The position numbers were made by a program, and so were the translations under genes. The notes beneath the pieces are model-generated. The model saw nothing but the letters and a program-made list of their open reading frames with translations, had not been told where the DNA came from and did not search any database. DNA of 64,000 nt, taken from contig NZ_JAPWHB010000001.1 in NCBI RefSeq assembly GCF_027214025.1, positions 930,001-994,000 on the forward strand. Reading direction: 5' to 3'. This DNA is from Parahoeflea alexandrii (GTDB lineage: Bacteria > Pseudomonadota > Alphaproteobacteria > Rhizobiales > Rhizobiaceae). This document shows positions 1 to 8,482 of the stretch, piece by piece. Numbering within the stretch: position 1 is the first letter of the stretch; each line of letters begins with the position of its first letter.

Positions 1-79
1 AGCGGCTGCCTACCGGCGCGGTCGGTGGTGCGGGCACACGGGCAGCTTCGAACATGGCATTGGCGATCAGGTTGAACAT
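1..79 (-). CDS. Start of an unidentified protein (partial, runs off the window)
   Basis: Only the first 26 codons are present, reading MFNLIANAMFEAARVPAP and on. The ATG is preceded by an AGGAGAG ribosome binding site with good spacing, which makes the start convincing. The N-terminus is hydrophobic but too short to classify. It is divergent from the LysR remnant, with an inverted repeat between them, the usual layout for a LysR regulator and its target. No function can be assigned. Confidence 0.55.
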   Translation of the reverse strand, partial: MFNLIANAMFEAARVPAPPTAPVGSR

Positions 80-132
80 GGCTCTCTCCTGCGGCGTCTG
101 TTGCGATGGGAAAAGCCTACGCCTCGCTCTAC

Positions 133-170
133 ATTCAACAAATCGAAATATTTTGCCCTTTATGTTGAAT
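133..170. promoter_or_regulatory. Inverted repeat, candidate LysR-type operator
   Basis: ATTCAACA (133-140) and TGTTGAAT (163-170) form a perfect 8-bp inverted repeat separated by 22 bp in the AT-rich gap between the divergent partial gene and the LysR remnant. Position and symmetry suit a regulator-binding site. That it is the operator of the now-truncated regulator is inference. Confidence 0.4.
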
Positions 171-184
171 TTTTCTGAATACGA

Positions 185-661
185 ATGTGGACCGTGATGC
201 TGCCGATGCTCGAGCGGGGCGAGAGCGATATCCTGCTTGCCACCCACAGCTCGGACCAGGTCAAGGGCCGGATCGCGCGCTACGAGCCGCTGCACTGGGT
301 CGCAGCCCCCGACTATCTCGACGACCCCGAGCAGCGGCTGAAGCCGGCGCTGTTTCCGAATGGCTGCGCGGTGCGGCAGGCGGGGCTCGCAGCACTCGAA
401 CAGCTCGAACGGCCCTGGCGCATCACCTGCTCGACCCGCAGCGTCGACCTGATCGAGCAAACCGTGCTCAACGGCTCGGCAGTCTCGGTGATGGAAGCCT
501 CGATCATTTCCGAAACTTTACGCGTCCTCGACGGCCAGCCAGGCTTCCCGCCGCTGCCGGAAATCGCCATGAGCGTGCACTACCACAAGGCAGCCTGCGG
601 GCCGCATGTGGGGATTTTTGCGGATTATCTGGTGGGGGAGTTGGGGCGGAGAAGGGGGTAG
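185..661 (+). pseudogene. LysR-family regulator, N-terminally truncated (effector-binding half only)
   Basis: The open frame encodes about 158 residues resembling the second half of a LysR-type regulator: the end of the first effector subdomain (ERGESDILLAT), the crossover segment and the C-terminal helices, ending ADYLVGELGRRRG. The winged-helix DNA-binding domain and linker, normally about the first 120-140 residues, are absent. The sequence just upstream is an AT-rich intergenic region with an inverted repeat, not coding DNA in another frame. This looks like an internal deletion that joined the promoter region to the middle of the gene. The ATG at 185 is merely the first in frame and has no good ribosome binding site. 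Confidence 0.65.
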
Positions 662-959
662 AGATATTTCCGAAATACTTCGAATATCCTCGTCTTTGAT
701 ACAACCCCGCAATGACCTAGACAACAATGCCGCCTTGTATACAAGAGCGCACCCTAAAAGCCCGATTACACTGAACGCTCCAAAATCAAAACGCACCGTT
801 ACTCAGCTTGTTTCCAAAATTTGATACCGTCGCCCTAGCACCGAAATAAAGCAAAATATCTCTCTACATAATTTTTTGACAAACCTTCTAAATATATAAT
901 ATTTTAAAAATACATATAATAACTTCCACTCATGCAAATAAACACATTAATATTTTCCA
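662..959. other. AT-rich intergenic DNA without a recognisable gene
   Basis: Composition changes abruptly from GC-rich to strongly AT-rich after about position 700, with runs of A and T. I see no gene, tRNA or clear terminator. It forms the downstream flank of the AT-rich Nudix-like gene and probably belongs to the same acquired segment. Confidence 0.5.
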
Positions 960-2282
960 TTATCGCCTATAAGCGAATTCAAAAAATGTTTTTATATATA
1001 TAAATAGGTACTTGCACATTCCATAAAACCCCTTTCCATATGTCAAATCTATCTTCAATCCTTTCAATCTGCACAAATCAATAAGTATATCACGTATACA
1101 TGGAATTATATCTCCCCTCATAATAAATTCAGACATGTTCCTCGAATTAAACTGAACGCTAATCATATCTTTGTGTTCAAGCGGCTTATCTTTCCCTGTG
1201 AGGCTTCTCATTTCTTCAAAAGTGGCATCATACTTACAATAACCGGCAAGGGCTACTTGAAACAAGCTCTTTACAAAAAACACTTGATACACAATCAATT
1301 CACCCAACATTGGATCTTCAGGCTTTATTCCAAGCTCCTCATCAGCACCACGCCGAAAACAATTGGATATGGTTACACTTCCACGCCCATAAACAGAATG
1401 CGTTACATCAAACTGCGAAAATGCCTCATCGATAGATGAGTCGAATTTTCCAGCATGATCTAAACTGCTATTCGCGTTCGCCGAGCGACGAACAAGAGTT
1501 ATCTCTCTACCCTCGTCGGTAAACACAAATGCGTTGATCGCAAGACCGGGAATTAGAGGAAAATATTTTCTATTAATGATTCCAAATCCGTCTTCGTCAT
1601 TGTACTTGACTCCATCAGATGAAATAACACCTTCTTCTAGAAGCTCAAGCGCAACCCTACTCATAACGCACTGGGTAAAATAATCTGTTCTGTAAAGCGA
1701 AATATCAATTTTCGGACTTTCTAGATTTCCAATTCTATCGAAATTGATAGAACGCAATCCAAACCCCTTTCCGTTAAAATTTCTTCCCTTCTCTTTGAAA
1801 TAAAATAGTTTCGCCTCGATCTCGCAAGCTCTAGAAATACGCTCGCGTATATCTGAAATCTCTGTTATTCGCTCCAATTCCGAAATTTCCGACTTCCCAA
1901 ACACTTCATCGTTCGATGTATTGAAATCTTCAAGTGAAAAGGAAACAGAATTGTCCTGAAATTCATCGACAACATGACCCGGAAATTTCAAACGAAAGAC
2001 CTGACCAGAATCACGTATTGACTTGTAATCATACTCGAAACCATTCGAATTGTACTCATCTTGGTCTGCGCCAGCTATATCTAGAATTATTGTATCTGTA
2101 TCATTCGGAAAATAACTTTCACTCCACCTTATGTACGCTTTTCTTCTTACGTACTTGAAATATCTAGGGACGCGTAAAAACAAAACGGTAACAACATAAC
2201 CCAAAATGAGCGCTATCGTGTAACCAATAGCTTCTTCTCTAATATTATTTATTAGATCATAAAATGCTGATTTAATTTCCAT
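960..2282 (-). CDS. Membrane-anchored Nudix-like protein of foreign composition
   Basis: A 440-residue protein. Residues about 17-37 form one hydrophobic segment followed by basic residues (RYFKYVRRK), so it is probably anchored in the inner membrane with a large cytoplasmic part. Residues about 245-350 look Nudix-like: a strand pattern GLAINAFVF...ITLVRRS, then RRGADEELGI at 310-319, which matches the second half of the Nudix box (R-x-x-x-EE-x-G-hydrophobic). The Glu normally following the Arg is Gly, and the first half of the box is not evident, so catalysis may be altered or lost. The gene is AT-rich with rare codons unlike its neighbours and stands alone, which suggests horizontal acquisition. 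TM-Nudix architectures are known among nucleotide-signalling defence effectors; a defence role here is inference. Confidence 0.7.
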   Translation of the reverse strand: MEIKSAFYDLINNIREEAIGYTIALILGYVVTVLFLRVPRYFKYVRRKAYIRWSESYFPNDTDTIILDIAGADQDEYNSNGFEYDYKSIRDSGQVFRLKFPGHVVDEFQDNSVSFSLEDFNTSNDEVFGKSEISELERITEISDIRERISRACEIEAKLFYFKEKGRNFNGKGFGLRSINFDRIGNLESPKIDISLYRTDYFTQCVMSRVALELLEEGVISSDGVKYNDEDGFGIINRKYFPLIPGLAINAFVFTDEGREITLVRRSANANSSLDHAGKFDSSIDEAFSQFDVTHSVYGRGSVTISNCFRRGADEELGIKPEDPMLGELIVYQVFFVKSLFQVALAGYCKYDATFEEMRSLTGKDKPLEHKDMISVQFNSRNMSEFIMRGDIIPCIRDILIDLCRLKGLKIDLTYGKGFYGMCKYLFIYIKTFFEFAYRR

Positions 2283-2393
2283 TGAATTTCCGATCTGAGA
2301 ACCAGTGTATTCTTTTCATCTTATTTTCAAACAATCTAAATATATATTCATGGATATCGTCTACTTTTATCACTCATCAAGAAACCACATGCA

Positions 2394-2432
2394 CAACCTA
2401 TATTATCAACCTATATTATCAACCTATATTAT
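2394..2432. repeat. Three tandem copies of a 13-bp unit
   Basis: The unit CAACCTATATTAT occurs exactly three times in a row, at 2394-2406, 2407-2419 and 2420-2432, upstream of the AT-rich Nudix-like gene and just before the end of uvrD. It could be a slippage product, an iteron-like protein site or the edge of an acquired segment. Confidence 0.9.
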
Positions 2433-2491
2433 ACTGCGGAACCCACAGCATAATATCGGCCATATTAAGCGACCAATCTAGAATTGATGCC

Positions 2492-4981
2492 CTATCCCAC
2501 CCGCTCCACAAACCCGTCCAGCACCCGTTTCTGCCCGGCCTTGTCGAAATCAATCGTGAGCTTGTTGCCGTCGATCGACGCAATATTGCCGTTGCCGAAC
2601 TTGAGGTGGAAGACGCGGTCGCCGACCGAGTAGGCGGACGTCGTGCCGGTGGACTTGGCGACGAGTTCGCCTTCGATCGTGGAGCCGCGCGGGCCGGATT
2701 CGCCATAGGCGATGCGTTCAACGGCGTGGCCGGAGCGGGTGCCCCAGTTGTCGCGGGCGGCGTCGGTCTTGTTGGCCTGGGCGCGTTTCCAGCCCGGCGT
2801 GTTGTAGTTGCCGGCAAAGGGCTCGGCCTTGTCGAAGCGCGAGGCGCCGTACGGGCCGCCGGAATGGCCTGACGCGCCGAAGCGCCCGCCGCGGCCATAG
2901 CCGCCGAAGCCGGTGTCCATTTCGGCCACCTCGACATGGGCCTCGGGCAGTTCATCGAGAAAGCGCGAGGGCAGCGTCGATTGCCACAGGCCGTGGATGC
3001 GGCGGTTGGAGACGAACCAGATGTGGCAGAAGAGTTTGGCGCGGGTGAGCCCGACATAGGCGAGACGGCGCTCTTCCTCCAGCCCTGACCGGCCGCCCTC
3101 GTCGAGCGCGCGCTGGTGCGGGAACAGGCCTTCCTCCCAGCCGGGCAGAAACACGGTCTCGAATTCCAGCCCCTTGGCCGAGTGCAGCGTCATGATCGAG
3201 ACGGCGTCGAGATCGGGGTTCTTTTCAGCATCCATGACCAGCGCTACTTCCTCAAGGAAGGCAGGCAACGATTCACGGCCGGAAATGGTCTCAACCAGTT
3301 CCTTCAGGTTCTCAAGCCGGGTCGGCGCGTCAGCGGCGCGGTCGTTCTGCCACATCTCAGTATAGCCGGATTCCTCGAGAATGGTTTCCGCCAGTTCATG
3401 CGCAGGCGTCGTTTCGAGCATCGTCTGCCAGCGTGTGAACATCTCGACCACGTCGGTCAGCGACTTGCGCTGCTTGGGCTTGAGTTCATCGGTGAGGATC
3501 AGGTCGCGCGCGGCGGCGAGCATGGGGATGCCGCGGGCGCGGGCGGCGTTGTGGATCTGGTGTACAGCCGCATCGCCCAGACTGCGCTTGGGGACATTGA
3601 CGATGCGCTCGAAGGCGAGATCGTCGGCGGGCTGACTGACGACGCGGAAGAACGCCATCGCATCGCGGATTTCCTGGCGCTCGTAGAAGCGCGGGCCGCC
3701 GATGACGCGGTAGTTCAGGCCGAGCGTGACGAAGCGCTCCTCGAACTCGCGCATCTGGAACGAGGCGCGGACCAGGATCGCCATGTTGTTCAAGGCCCGG
3801 CCCTTGATCTGCGCCTGCTCGATCTCCTCGCCGATGGCGCGGGCCTCTTCCTCCGAATCCCAGGCGGCGTGGACCATCACCCGCTCGTGCTCGGGATCGG
3901 ACTGCTCGGTGAACAGGGTCTTGCCGAGACGGCCCTCATTGTGGGCGATCAGGTGGCCAGCAGCGCCGAGGATATGCTCGGTCGAGCGGTAGTTGCGCTC
4001 GAGCCGGATGACTTTCGCACCGGGAAAATCCTTCTCGAAGCGCAGGATGTTTTCGACTTCCGCGCCGCGCCAGCCATAGATCGACTGGTCGTCATCGCCG
4101 ACGCAGCAGATGTTGGGCCGTTCGCCGGCGGGCCGCTGGGCGAGCAACCTCAGCCACATGTATTGGGCGGTGTTGGTGTCCTGGTACTCGTCGACAAGAA
4201 TGAAGCGGAATTTCTGCTGGTAGTCCTTCAGCACATCCGGGTTGGCGCGGAACATGCGGATCGGCAGGCAGAGCAGATCGCCGAAATCCACCGCGTTCAG
4301 GGTCTGCAGCCGATCCTGGTAGGCCTGGTAGAGCGCCCTGCCCTTGCCGTTGGCGAAGCCGCGGCTGTCGCCTTCGGGGATGTCGGCGGGGCCGTAGCCC
4401 TTGTTCTTCCAGCCGTCGATCAGATTGGCGAACTGCCGCGCCGGCCAGCGCTTGTCGTCGATGCCCTCGGCCTGGATCAGCTGCTTGCAGAGCCGGATGA
4501 CGTCGTCGGTGTCCAAAATGGTGAAATCGGAACGCAGGTTTGCGAGTTCCGCATGGCGGCGGAGCAGCTTGACGCCGATCGAGTGGAAGGTGCCCATCCA
4601 GGGCATGCCCTCGACCGCGCCGCCGACGAGCACGCCGACGCGCTCCTTCATCTCGCGCGCCGCCTTGTTGGTAAACGTCACCGAGAGGATCTGCGAGGGA
4701 TAGGCGAGGCCCAGATTGAGGATATGGGCGATGCGGGTGGTCAGAACCCTTGTCTTGCCTGTGCCGGCGCCGGCCAGAACCAGCACCGGTCCCTCGATGG
4801 ATTCGACCGCATCGGCCTGCTCGGGGTTGAGGCCCGCGAGATAGTTCGGCGTGGGACGCGATGCGTTGCGCGCAGCCATGGCGCGCGCGGCAATCCCGCC
4901 GCCCGAGGGGGCAGCAGCCGGGGCGCGGGGTGCTGGATCTTCGTCGCCGAAAAACGGGATATCGTCATCTGGTCTGTTCAT
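2492..4981 (-). CDS. uvrD: UvrD/PcrA-type ATP-dependent DNA helicase
   Basis: An 829-residue superfamily 1A 3'-5' DNA helicase for nucleotide excision repair, mismatch repair and removal of proteins or stalled forks from DNA. All helicase motifs are visible in order: Walker A GAGTGKT, motif Ia SVTFTNKAA, motif II DEYQDTN, motif III GDDDQSIYGWRGA, motif IV LERNYRST, motif V TLHSAKGLEFETVFLPG and motif VI YVGLTRAK. The C-terminus (VGDRVFHLKFGNGNI) is the Tudor-like domain that contacts RNA polymerase in PcrA/UvrD proteins. I chose the start MNRPDDDIPFFGDEDP, because the open frame further upstream lacks family similarity. Length fits the family. Confidence 0.95.
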   Translation of the reverse strand: MNRPDDDIPFFGDEDPAPRAPAAAPSGGGIAARAMAARNASRPTPNYLAGLNPEQADAVESIEGPVLVLAGAGTGKTRVLTTRIAHILNLGLAYPSQILSVTFTNKAAREMKERVGVLVGGAVEGMPWMGTFHSIGVKLLRRHAELANLRSDFTILDTDDVIRLCKQLIQAEGIDDKRWPARQFANLIDGWKNKGYGPADIPEGDSRGFANGKGRALYQAYQDRLQTLNAVDFGDLLCLPIRMFRANPDVLKDYQQKFRFILVDEYQDTNTAQYMWLRLLAQRPAGERPNICCVGDDDQSIYGWRGAEVENILRFEKDFPGAKVIRLERNYRSTEHILGAAGHLIAHNEGRLGKTLFTEQSDPEHERVMVHAAWDSEEEARAIGEEIEQAQIKGRALNNMAILVRASFQMREFEERFVTLGLNYRVIGGPRFYERQEIRDAMAFFRVVSQPADDLAFERIVNVPKRSLGDAAVHQIHNAARARGIPMLAAARDLILTDELKPKQRKSLTDVVEMFTRWQTMLETTPAHELAETILEESGYTEMWQNDRAADAPTRLENLKELVETISGRESLPAFLEEVALVMDAEKNPDLDAVSIMTLHSAKGLEFETVFLPGWEEGLFPHQRALDEGGRSGLEEERRLAYVGLTRAKLFCHIWFVSNRRIHGLWQSTLPSRFLDELPEAHVEVAEMDTGFGGYGRGGRFGASGHSGGPYGASRFDKAEPFAGNYNTPGWKRAQANKTDAARDNWGTRSGHAVERIAYGESGPRGSTIEGELVAKSTGTTSAYSVGDRVFHLKFGNGNIASIDGNKLTIDFDKAGQKRVLDGFVERVG

Positions 4982-5248
4982 ACCCCGTGAATGTAGTGAT
5001 TCGGGGCGGAAAGACCAGCGTTCGCGGTTTATTCCGAGGTTCAGGACGGTCCGCGCGGCAAATTCACGGTTGCCATCGGCGCGGGATCCGACGAAGATCG
5101 CCGCACGGCCCGATGCTGCCGGCAATCCGCACCCGAAAGGGCATGGCGAAAGCACCATCTTCTTCGACCGGTTTCATCCTTGATGGCGAAACCGTCAGTA
5201 ACGCGGATACTGACCCGGATTTCGCCGTTGATAGGGATAGAGACCATC

Positions 5249-5797
5249 ATGCGTACATATCTGGACTCAAAAGCCATGGCGAAAGCCATGCGCGAGCGGT
5301 TGGCCGAGAAAGGCATCGACCTCCCCCACGGCGAGGCGCTGGAAATCGTCGCCCGGCAGTTCGGGCTGGAGACCTGGAACATTCTTTCAGCCCGGATCGA
5401 TGCGGCAGCCGAGGAGAAGACCGAAACCGGCTTGTGGTTCGAGGGGGCGACGCCGATCTTCCGCATCTTCGACGTCGACAAGGCGCGCGAATACTATCTC
5501 GGGTTCCTCGGCATGAAAGTGGATTGGGAGCATCGCTTCGAACCCGACCTGCCGCTCTACATGCAGGTCTCGCGCGGCGGGCTGAAGCTGCATCTGAGCG
5601 AGCATTCGGGCGACGCCACGCCCGGCGCCAATGCCGTCGTCTTCACAAGCGGGGTCGCAACGCTTCATGCGGAACTCGCCGCCAAGAACTACAGCTACAA
5701 CCGGCCGGGGCTTCAGGAGCAGGATTGGGGCCTGGAAATGCAGGTGATCGACCCGTTCGGCAACCGCATGCGCTTCATCGAACGCGACGACGGATAA
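5249..5797 (+). CDS. Glyoxalase-superfamily protein with N-terminal helical domain
   Basis: A 182-residue protein. Residues 1-50 form a short helical domain (RTYLDSKAMAKAMRERL...GEALEIVARQFG) found in front of some glyoxalase/bleomycin-resistance-like domains in proteobacteria. Residues about 65-180 are a vicinal-oxygen-chelate domain ending in the typical VIDPFGNRMRFIER. The closest functional relatives are bleomycin-binding proteins and glyoxalase-like dioxygenases; the substrate cannot be read from sequence. I chose the internal ATG with an AGGGATAGAG site upstream over an in-frame ATG 69 bases earlier, because the extra residues lack family similarity. It stands alone between divergent uvrD and the desaturase. 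Confidence 0.8.
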   Translation: MRTYLDSKAMAKAMRERLAEKGIDLPHGEALEIVARQFGLETWNILSARIDAAAEEKTETGLWFEGATPIFRIFDVDKAREYYLGFLGMKVDWEHRFEPDLPLYMQVSRGGLKLHLSEHSGDATPGANAVVFTSGVATLHAELAAKNYSYNRPGLQEQDWGLEMQVIDPFGNRMRFIERDDG

Positions 5798-5897
5798 TAC
5801 CGCTTGAGCGCACCGGCGTTTCGCCATCCGCCTTCGCGGCGCTATCGCGAGGGCGGGGATTTCGCTAGATATCGGTTGAACCGGAGACCGCCGCCGC

Positions 5898-6809
5898 ATG
5901 GATCACAAGCAATTCCTCGCCAGCCTTTCGCCCGAGCAATGCCGCGAGCTGACCGAGACATCGGATGCGGCAGGGCTTAAGCAACTGGCGGTTCACCTGG
6001 GCGCGATCGCGGTGCTCGCGGCGCTGATCCTGGCGCGGGTTCCGTTCTGGCCGGTGCTGATGCTTCCGCTGGGGATCCTGCTCGTCTTCCTGTTCACGCT
6101 GCTGCACGAGGCCTGCCACTCGACCCCGTTCCGCTCGCGCTGGCTCAATGCGGCGGCGGCGCATCTGAGCGGCTATGTCATCTTGCTGCCGCCGCGCTGG
6201 TTCCGCTATTTCCACTTCGCCCATCACCGCTACACCCAGATTCCGGGCAAGGACCCGGAATTGGCCTCGCCCAAGCCCGAAACCTGGGCTGAGTACCTGC
6301 TCTATGTCTCGGGCATCCCGGTCTGGATCGATCATCTTGGCACCATCCTGCGCCATGCCGCCGGGCGCTGCGCGGATGAGTTCGTGCCGCAAGGCAAGCG
6401 CTCGATGGTGCGCAACGAGGCATGGGCAATGATCGGCGTCTACGCGCTCCTGCTTGCAGGCAGCCTGGCGCTCGGCAGCACGGCGCTCCTGTTCGTCTGG
6501 CTGATCCCGATGGCGCTCGGCCAGCCGTTTCTCCGGCTCTACCTGCTGGCCGAGCATGGCCGCTGCGCCCATGTCGCCAACATGCTGGAGAATTCGCGCA
6601 CCACCTTGACCAACCGGCTGGTGCGGCGGCTCGCCTGGAACATGCCCTATCATGCCGAACATCATTCCTATCCGACGGTGCCGTTCCACAAGCTGCCGGC
6701 GCTGCACAAGCTGACAGCGCAGCACCTCGTGGTCACGGAAAAGGGCTATTCAAGCTTTCACGCCCGGTATGCGCCCGCCATGAATGGCAGCGATGCGGCG
6801 GCTGAGTGA
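5898..6809 (+). CDS. Fatty acid desaturase family protein
   Basis: A 303-residue membrane enzyme of the di-iron desaturase/hydroxylase family. The three histidine clusters are present in order: HEACHS near residue 70, HFAHHRYTQ near 110 and HAEHHSYP near 250, separated by hydrophobic membrane spans. Such enzymes introduce double bonds or hydroxyl groups into lipid acyl chains or carotenoid-like molecules at the inner membrane with electrons from a ferredoxin or cytochrome. The exact substrate is unknown. It is monocistronic, and a REP-like inverted repeat follows the stop codon at once. Confidence 0.88.
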   Translation: MDHKQFLASLSPEQCRELTETSDAAGLKQLAVHLGAIAVLAALILARVPFWPVLMLPLGILLVFLFTLLHEACHSTPFRSRWLNAAAAHLSGYVILLPPRWFRYFHFAHHRYTQIPGKDPELASPKPETWAEYLLYVSGIPVWIDHLGTILRHAAGRCADEFVPQGKRSMVRNEAWAMIGVYALLLAGSLALGSTALLFVWLIPMALGQPFLRLYLLAEHGRCAHVANMLENSRTTLTNRLVRRLAWNMPYHAEHHSYPTVPFHKLPALHKLTAQHLVVTEKGYSSFHARYAPAMNGSDAAAE

Positions 6810-6810
6810 A

Positions 6811-6884
6811 GGGACAGTCTGCTTTTCTCGTCGGGGCTTCACGGCAAACTGACGTTTCAACTACAGGAAAAGTAGACTGACCCC
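6811..6884. repeat. REP-like imperfect inverted repeat
   Basis: The left arm GGGACAGTCTGCTTTTC (6811-6827) and right arm GAAAAGTAGACTGACCCC (6867-6884) are imperfect inverted copies around a 39-bp centre. The arm sequence resembles the palindromes that accompany REP-associated tyrosine transposases in many proteobacteria, but no transposase is present, so this would be a non-autonomous copy. It lies between two convergent genes and could also act as a terminator. Confidence 0.65.
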
Positions 6885-6909
6885 GTCATTGGTCATTGGA
6901 GCTGCGGCC

Positions 6910-7797
6910 CTACATTCGGCGCGGCTTGTTGCCTGCGCTCTCGGCGGATACCAGCATCTGAGGCATGCGCGAGCGGCGGTGCTGCAGGGCCACGACCTTG
7001 TAGCCGCCGGCCTTGAGCTGCGCGAGAAGCGAGGGCAGCATCGCGGCGGTACGGCCATGGATATCATGCATCAGGATGATGCCCTTTCGCTTGGCCCGGA
7101 CCCTGGCCATGGTGTTGGCGGCGATCGTCCCGGGGCTGAGCTTGAAATAGTCCTTGGAGTCGATGTCGACATCGAGGATCACCTGGCCGCGATCGGCAAC
7201 CGCACGGCGCAGCGCACCGGTGTCGGCCAGATAGGGGAAACGGAAGAAGCCGACCTCGGTGCCGGTCACCCGGGCAACCGCGGCATTGCCGTTGTCGATG
7301 TCGGTGAGCGCGCGCGAGGTGCCGGCGCTTGCGAGGTTGGCATGGTTGAAGGTGTGGCCGCCGATGGAATGTCCCTGCCCGACCACCCTTTTGGCTATCG
7401 CCGGATAGTTACTCGCCATCTGACCGACCATCAGGAAGGTGGCCTTGACGCCATATTGCCTGAGCGTCGCCAGCACCTGGTCGGTCTTGCCGGGGATCGG
7501 TCCGTCGTCGAAGGTCAGGATGACTTCCTTGTCGGCCAGCTTGATTTCGGAGATCGAAGAGACTTTCAGGGTGCGTCCGGCGAGCGAACCGAAGCTTTTG
7601 CGGCCCGGCGCATTGCGGAAGGCGGCAAAGGCCGGATCCTCCTCGTCACTCGCTTGCTCGCTACCCGGCAGCGACGGCTTTCCGGCAACCGGGACGTAGG
7701 CTGTCCGGGCAGAGTTCGGACCGGTGGGAGGTTTCGAGGCACAGCCGGCCATGGCCAGGCACGACAGGACGCAAACAAGGGCAAGACGCGAGACCAT
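6910..7797 (-). CDS. Polysaccharide deacetylase family lipoprotein
   Basis: A 295-residue exported protein. The N-terminus MVSRLALVCVLSCLAMAGC ends in a lipobox, so it is probably a lipoprotein anchored at the cell envelope. From about residue 85 the NodB-homology domain follows: ILTFDDGP carries the catalytic and metal-binding aspartates, GHSIGGHTFNHAN the metal histidines, FRFPYL the active-site arginine region and ILMHDIHG the late catalytic histidine motif. Members remove N- or O-acetyl groups from peptidoglycan, chitin-like or exopolysaccharide chains. The substrate is not evident from context; the gene appears monocistronic. Confidence 0.88.
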   Translation of the reverse strand: MVSRLALVCVLSCLAMAGCASKPPTGPNSARTAYVPVAGKPSLPGSEQASDEEDPAFAAFRNAPGRKSFGSLAGRTLKVSSISEIKLADKEVILTFDDGPIPGKTDQVLATLRQYGVKATFLMVGQMASNYPAIAKRVVGQGHSIGGHTFNHANLASAGTSRALTDIDNGNAAVARVTGTEVGFFRFPYLADTGALRRAVADRGQVILDVDIDSKDYFKLSPGTIAANTMARVRAKRKGIILMHDIHGRTAAMLPSLLAQLKAGGYKVVALQHRRSRMPQMLVSAESAGNKPRRM

Positions 7798-7971
7798 GGC
7801 ACACTCAACTTGAAACAGTGACGATGCCAGACTTTCGCGGATTATGGTTAACCGAGCGTTGACGCGGTTTCTGTTTGCGCGCCTGAGGCGAGACCGGCGT
7901 TAATGGCCCTGCGCGAGTTGAGCGGGATCAATAGCCCTCGTAACTTGCCTCAGTGAAGGAAATTTGCGCGC

Positions 7972-8454
7972 TCAGCCACAGCACTTCTTGCATTTCTTGC
8001 CCGAGCCGCAGGGGCACGGGTCGTTGCGGCCGACGCCGGCTGCGCGCGGGGCCGCGGCCTCGTCGAGCCGGTCCCAGTAGAGCCAGCGGCCCTCGATGCG
8101 GCGGAAGCGCGAGGTCTCGCGCAACTCGCCCCCGGCGCCATTGTGGCTGTAGCGGGCAATGAAGCTCACCGTTCCCTCGTCATCGACCGCCCTGCCCTTG
8201 CGGGTCCCCGATATCTCGAGCCCGAGCCAGCGTGTGCCCAGTTGAGACCGCTCCGCCTCCTTGAGGTCAAAGGCCGCTGCGGCCTGGCCGGCGCAGGTGG
8301 CCGCGATGTAATCGAGCCGCCCCAGCGCATAGGCCGCATAGCGCGACCGCATCAGCGCCTCCGCCGTCGGCGCGGGTTCGCCTGCATGAAAGCGGCCGCA
8401 GCAGGCATAGAGGTCGAGCGCGGAACCGCAGGGGCACGGGGGCATGGGGGGCAT
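7972..8454 (-). CDS. YchJ family protein with SEC-C metal-binding motifs
   Basis: A 160-residue member of the YchJ (UPF0225) family. It has a zinc-binding SEC-C-like motif at each end: CPCGSALDLYACCGRF at the N-terminus and DPCPCGSGKKCKKCC at the C-terminus, around a central cystatin-like domain (EALMRSRYAAYALGRLDYI, VSFIARY). The family is widespread but its role is unknown. It is convergent with nothing closely spaced and separated from the TetR gene by 28 bp in the same direction, so a shared transcript is possible. Confidence 0.9.
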   Translation of the reverse strand: MPPMPPCPCGSALDLYACCGRFHAGEPAPTAEALMRSRYAAYALGRLDYIAATCAGQAAAAFDLKEAERSQLGTRWLGLEISGTRKGRAVDDEGTVSFIARYSHNGAGGELRETSRFRRIEGRWLYWDRLDEAAAPRAAGVGRNDPCPCGSGKKCKKCCG

Positions 8455-8482
8455 CCTCGATCGGTTGGCAAAAATCGGAGCT

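Noticed and set aside
2282-2872. Plus-strand frame across the AT-rich leader and the 3' end of uvrD
   Set aside because: Its C-terminal two thirds are the antisense of the helicase C-terminus, and the join to the AT-rich part is arbitrary.
3116-4990. Very long plus-strand open frame opposite uvrD
   Set aside because: It mirrors the helicase gene codon for codon in a GC-rich genome and its translation is low-complexity without any domain; the minus-strand frame has all helicase motifs.
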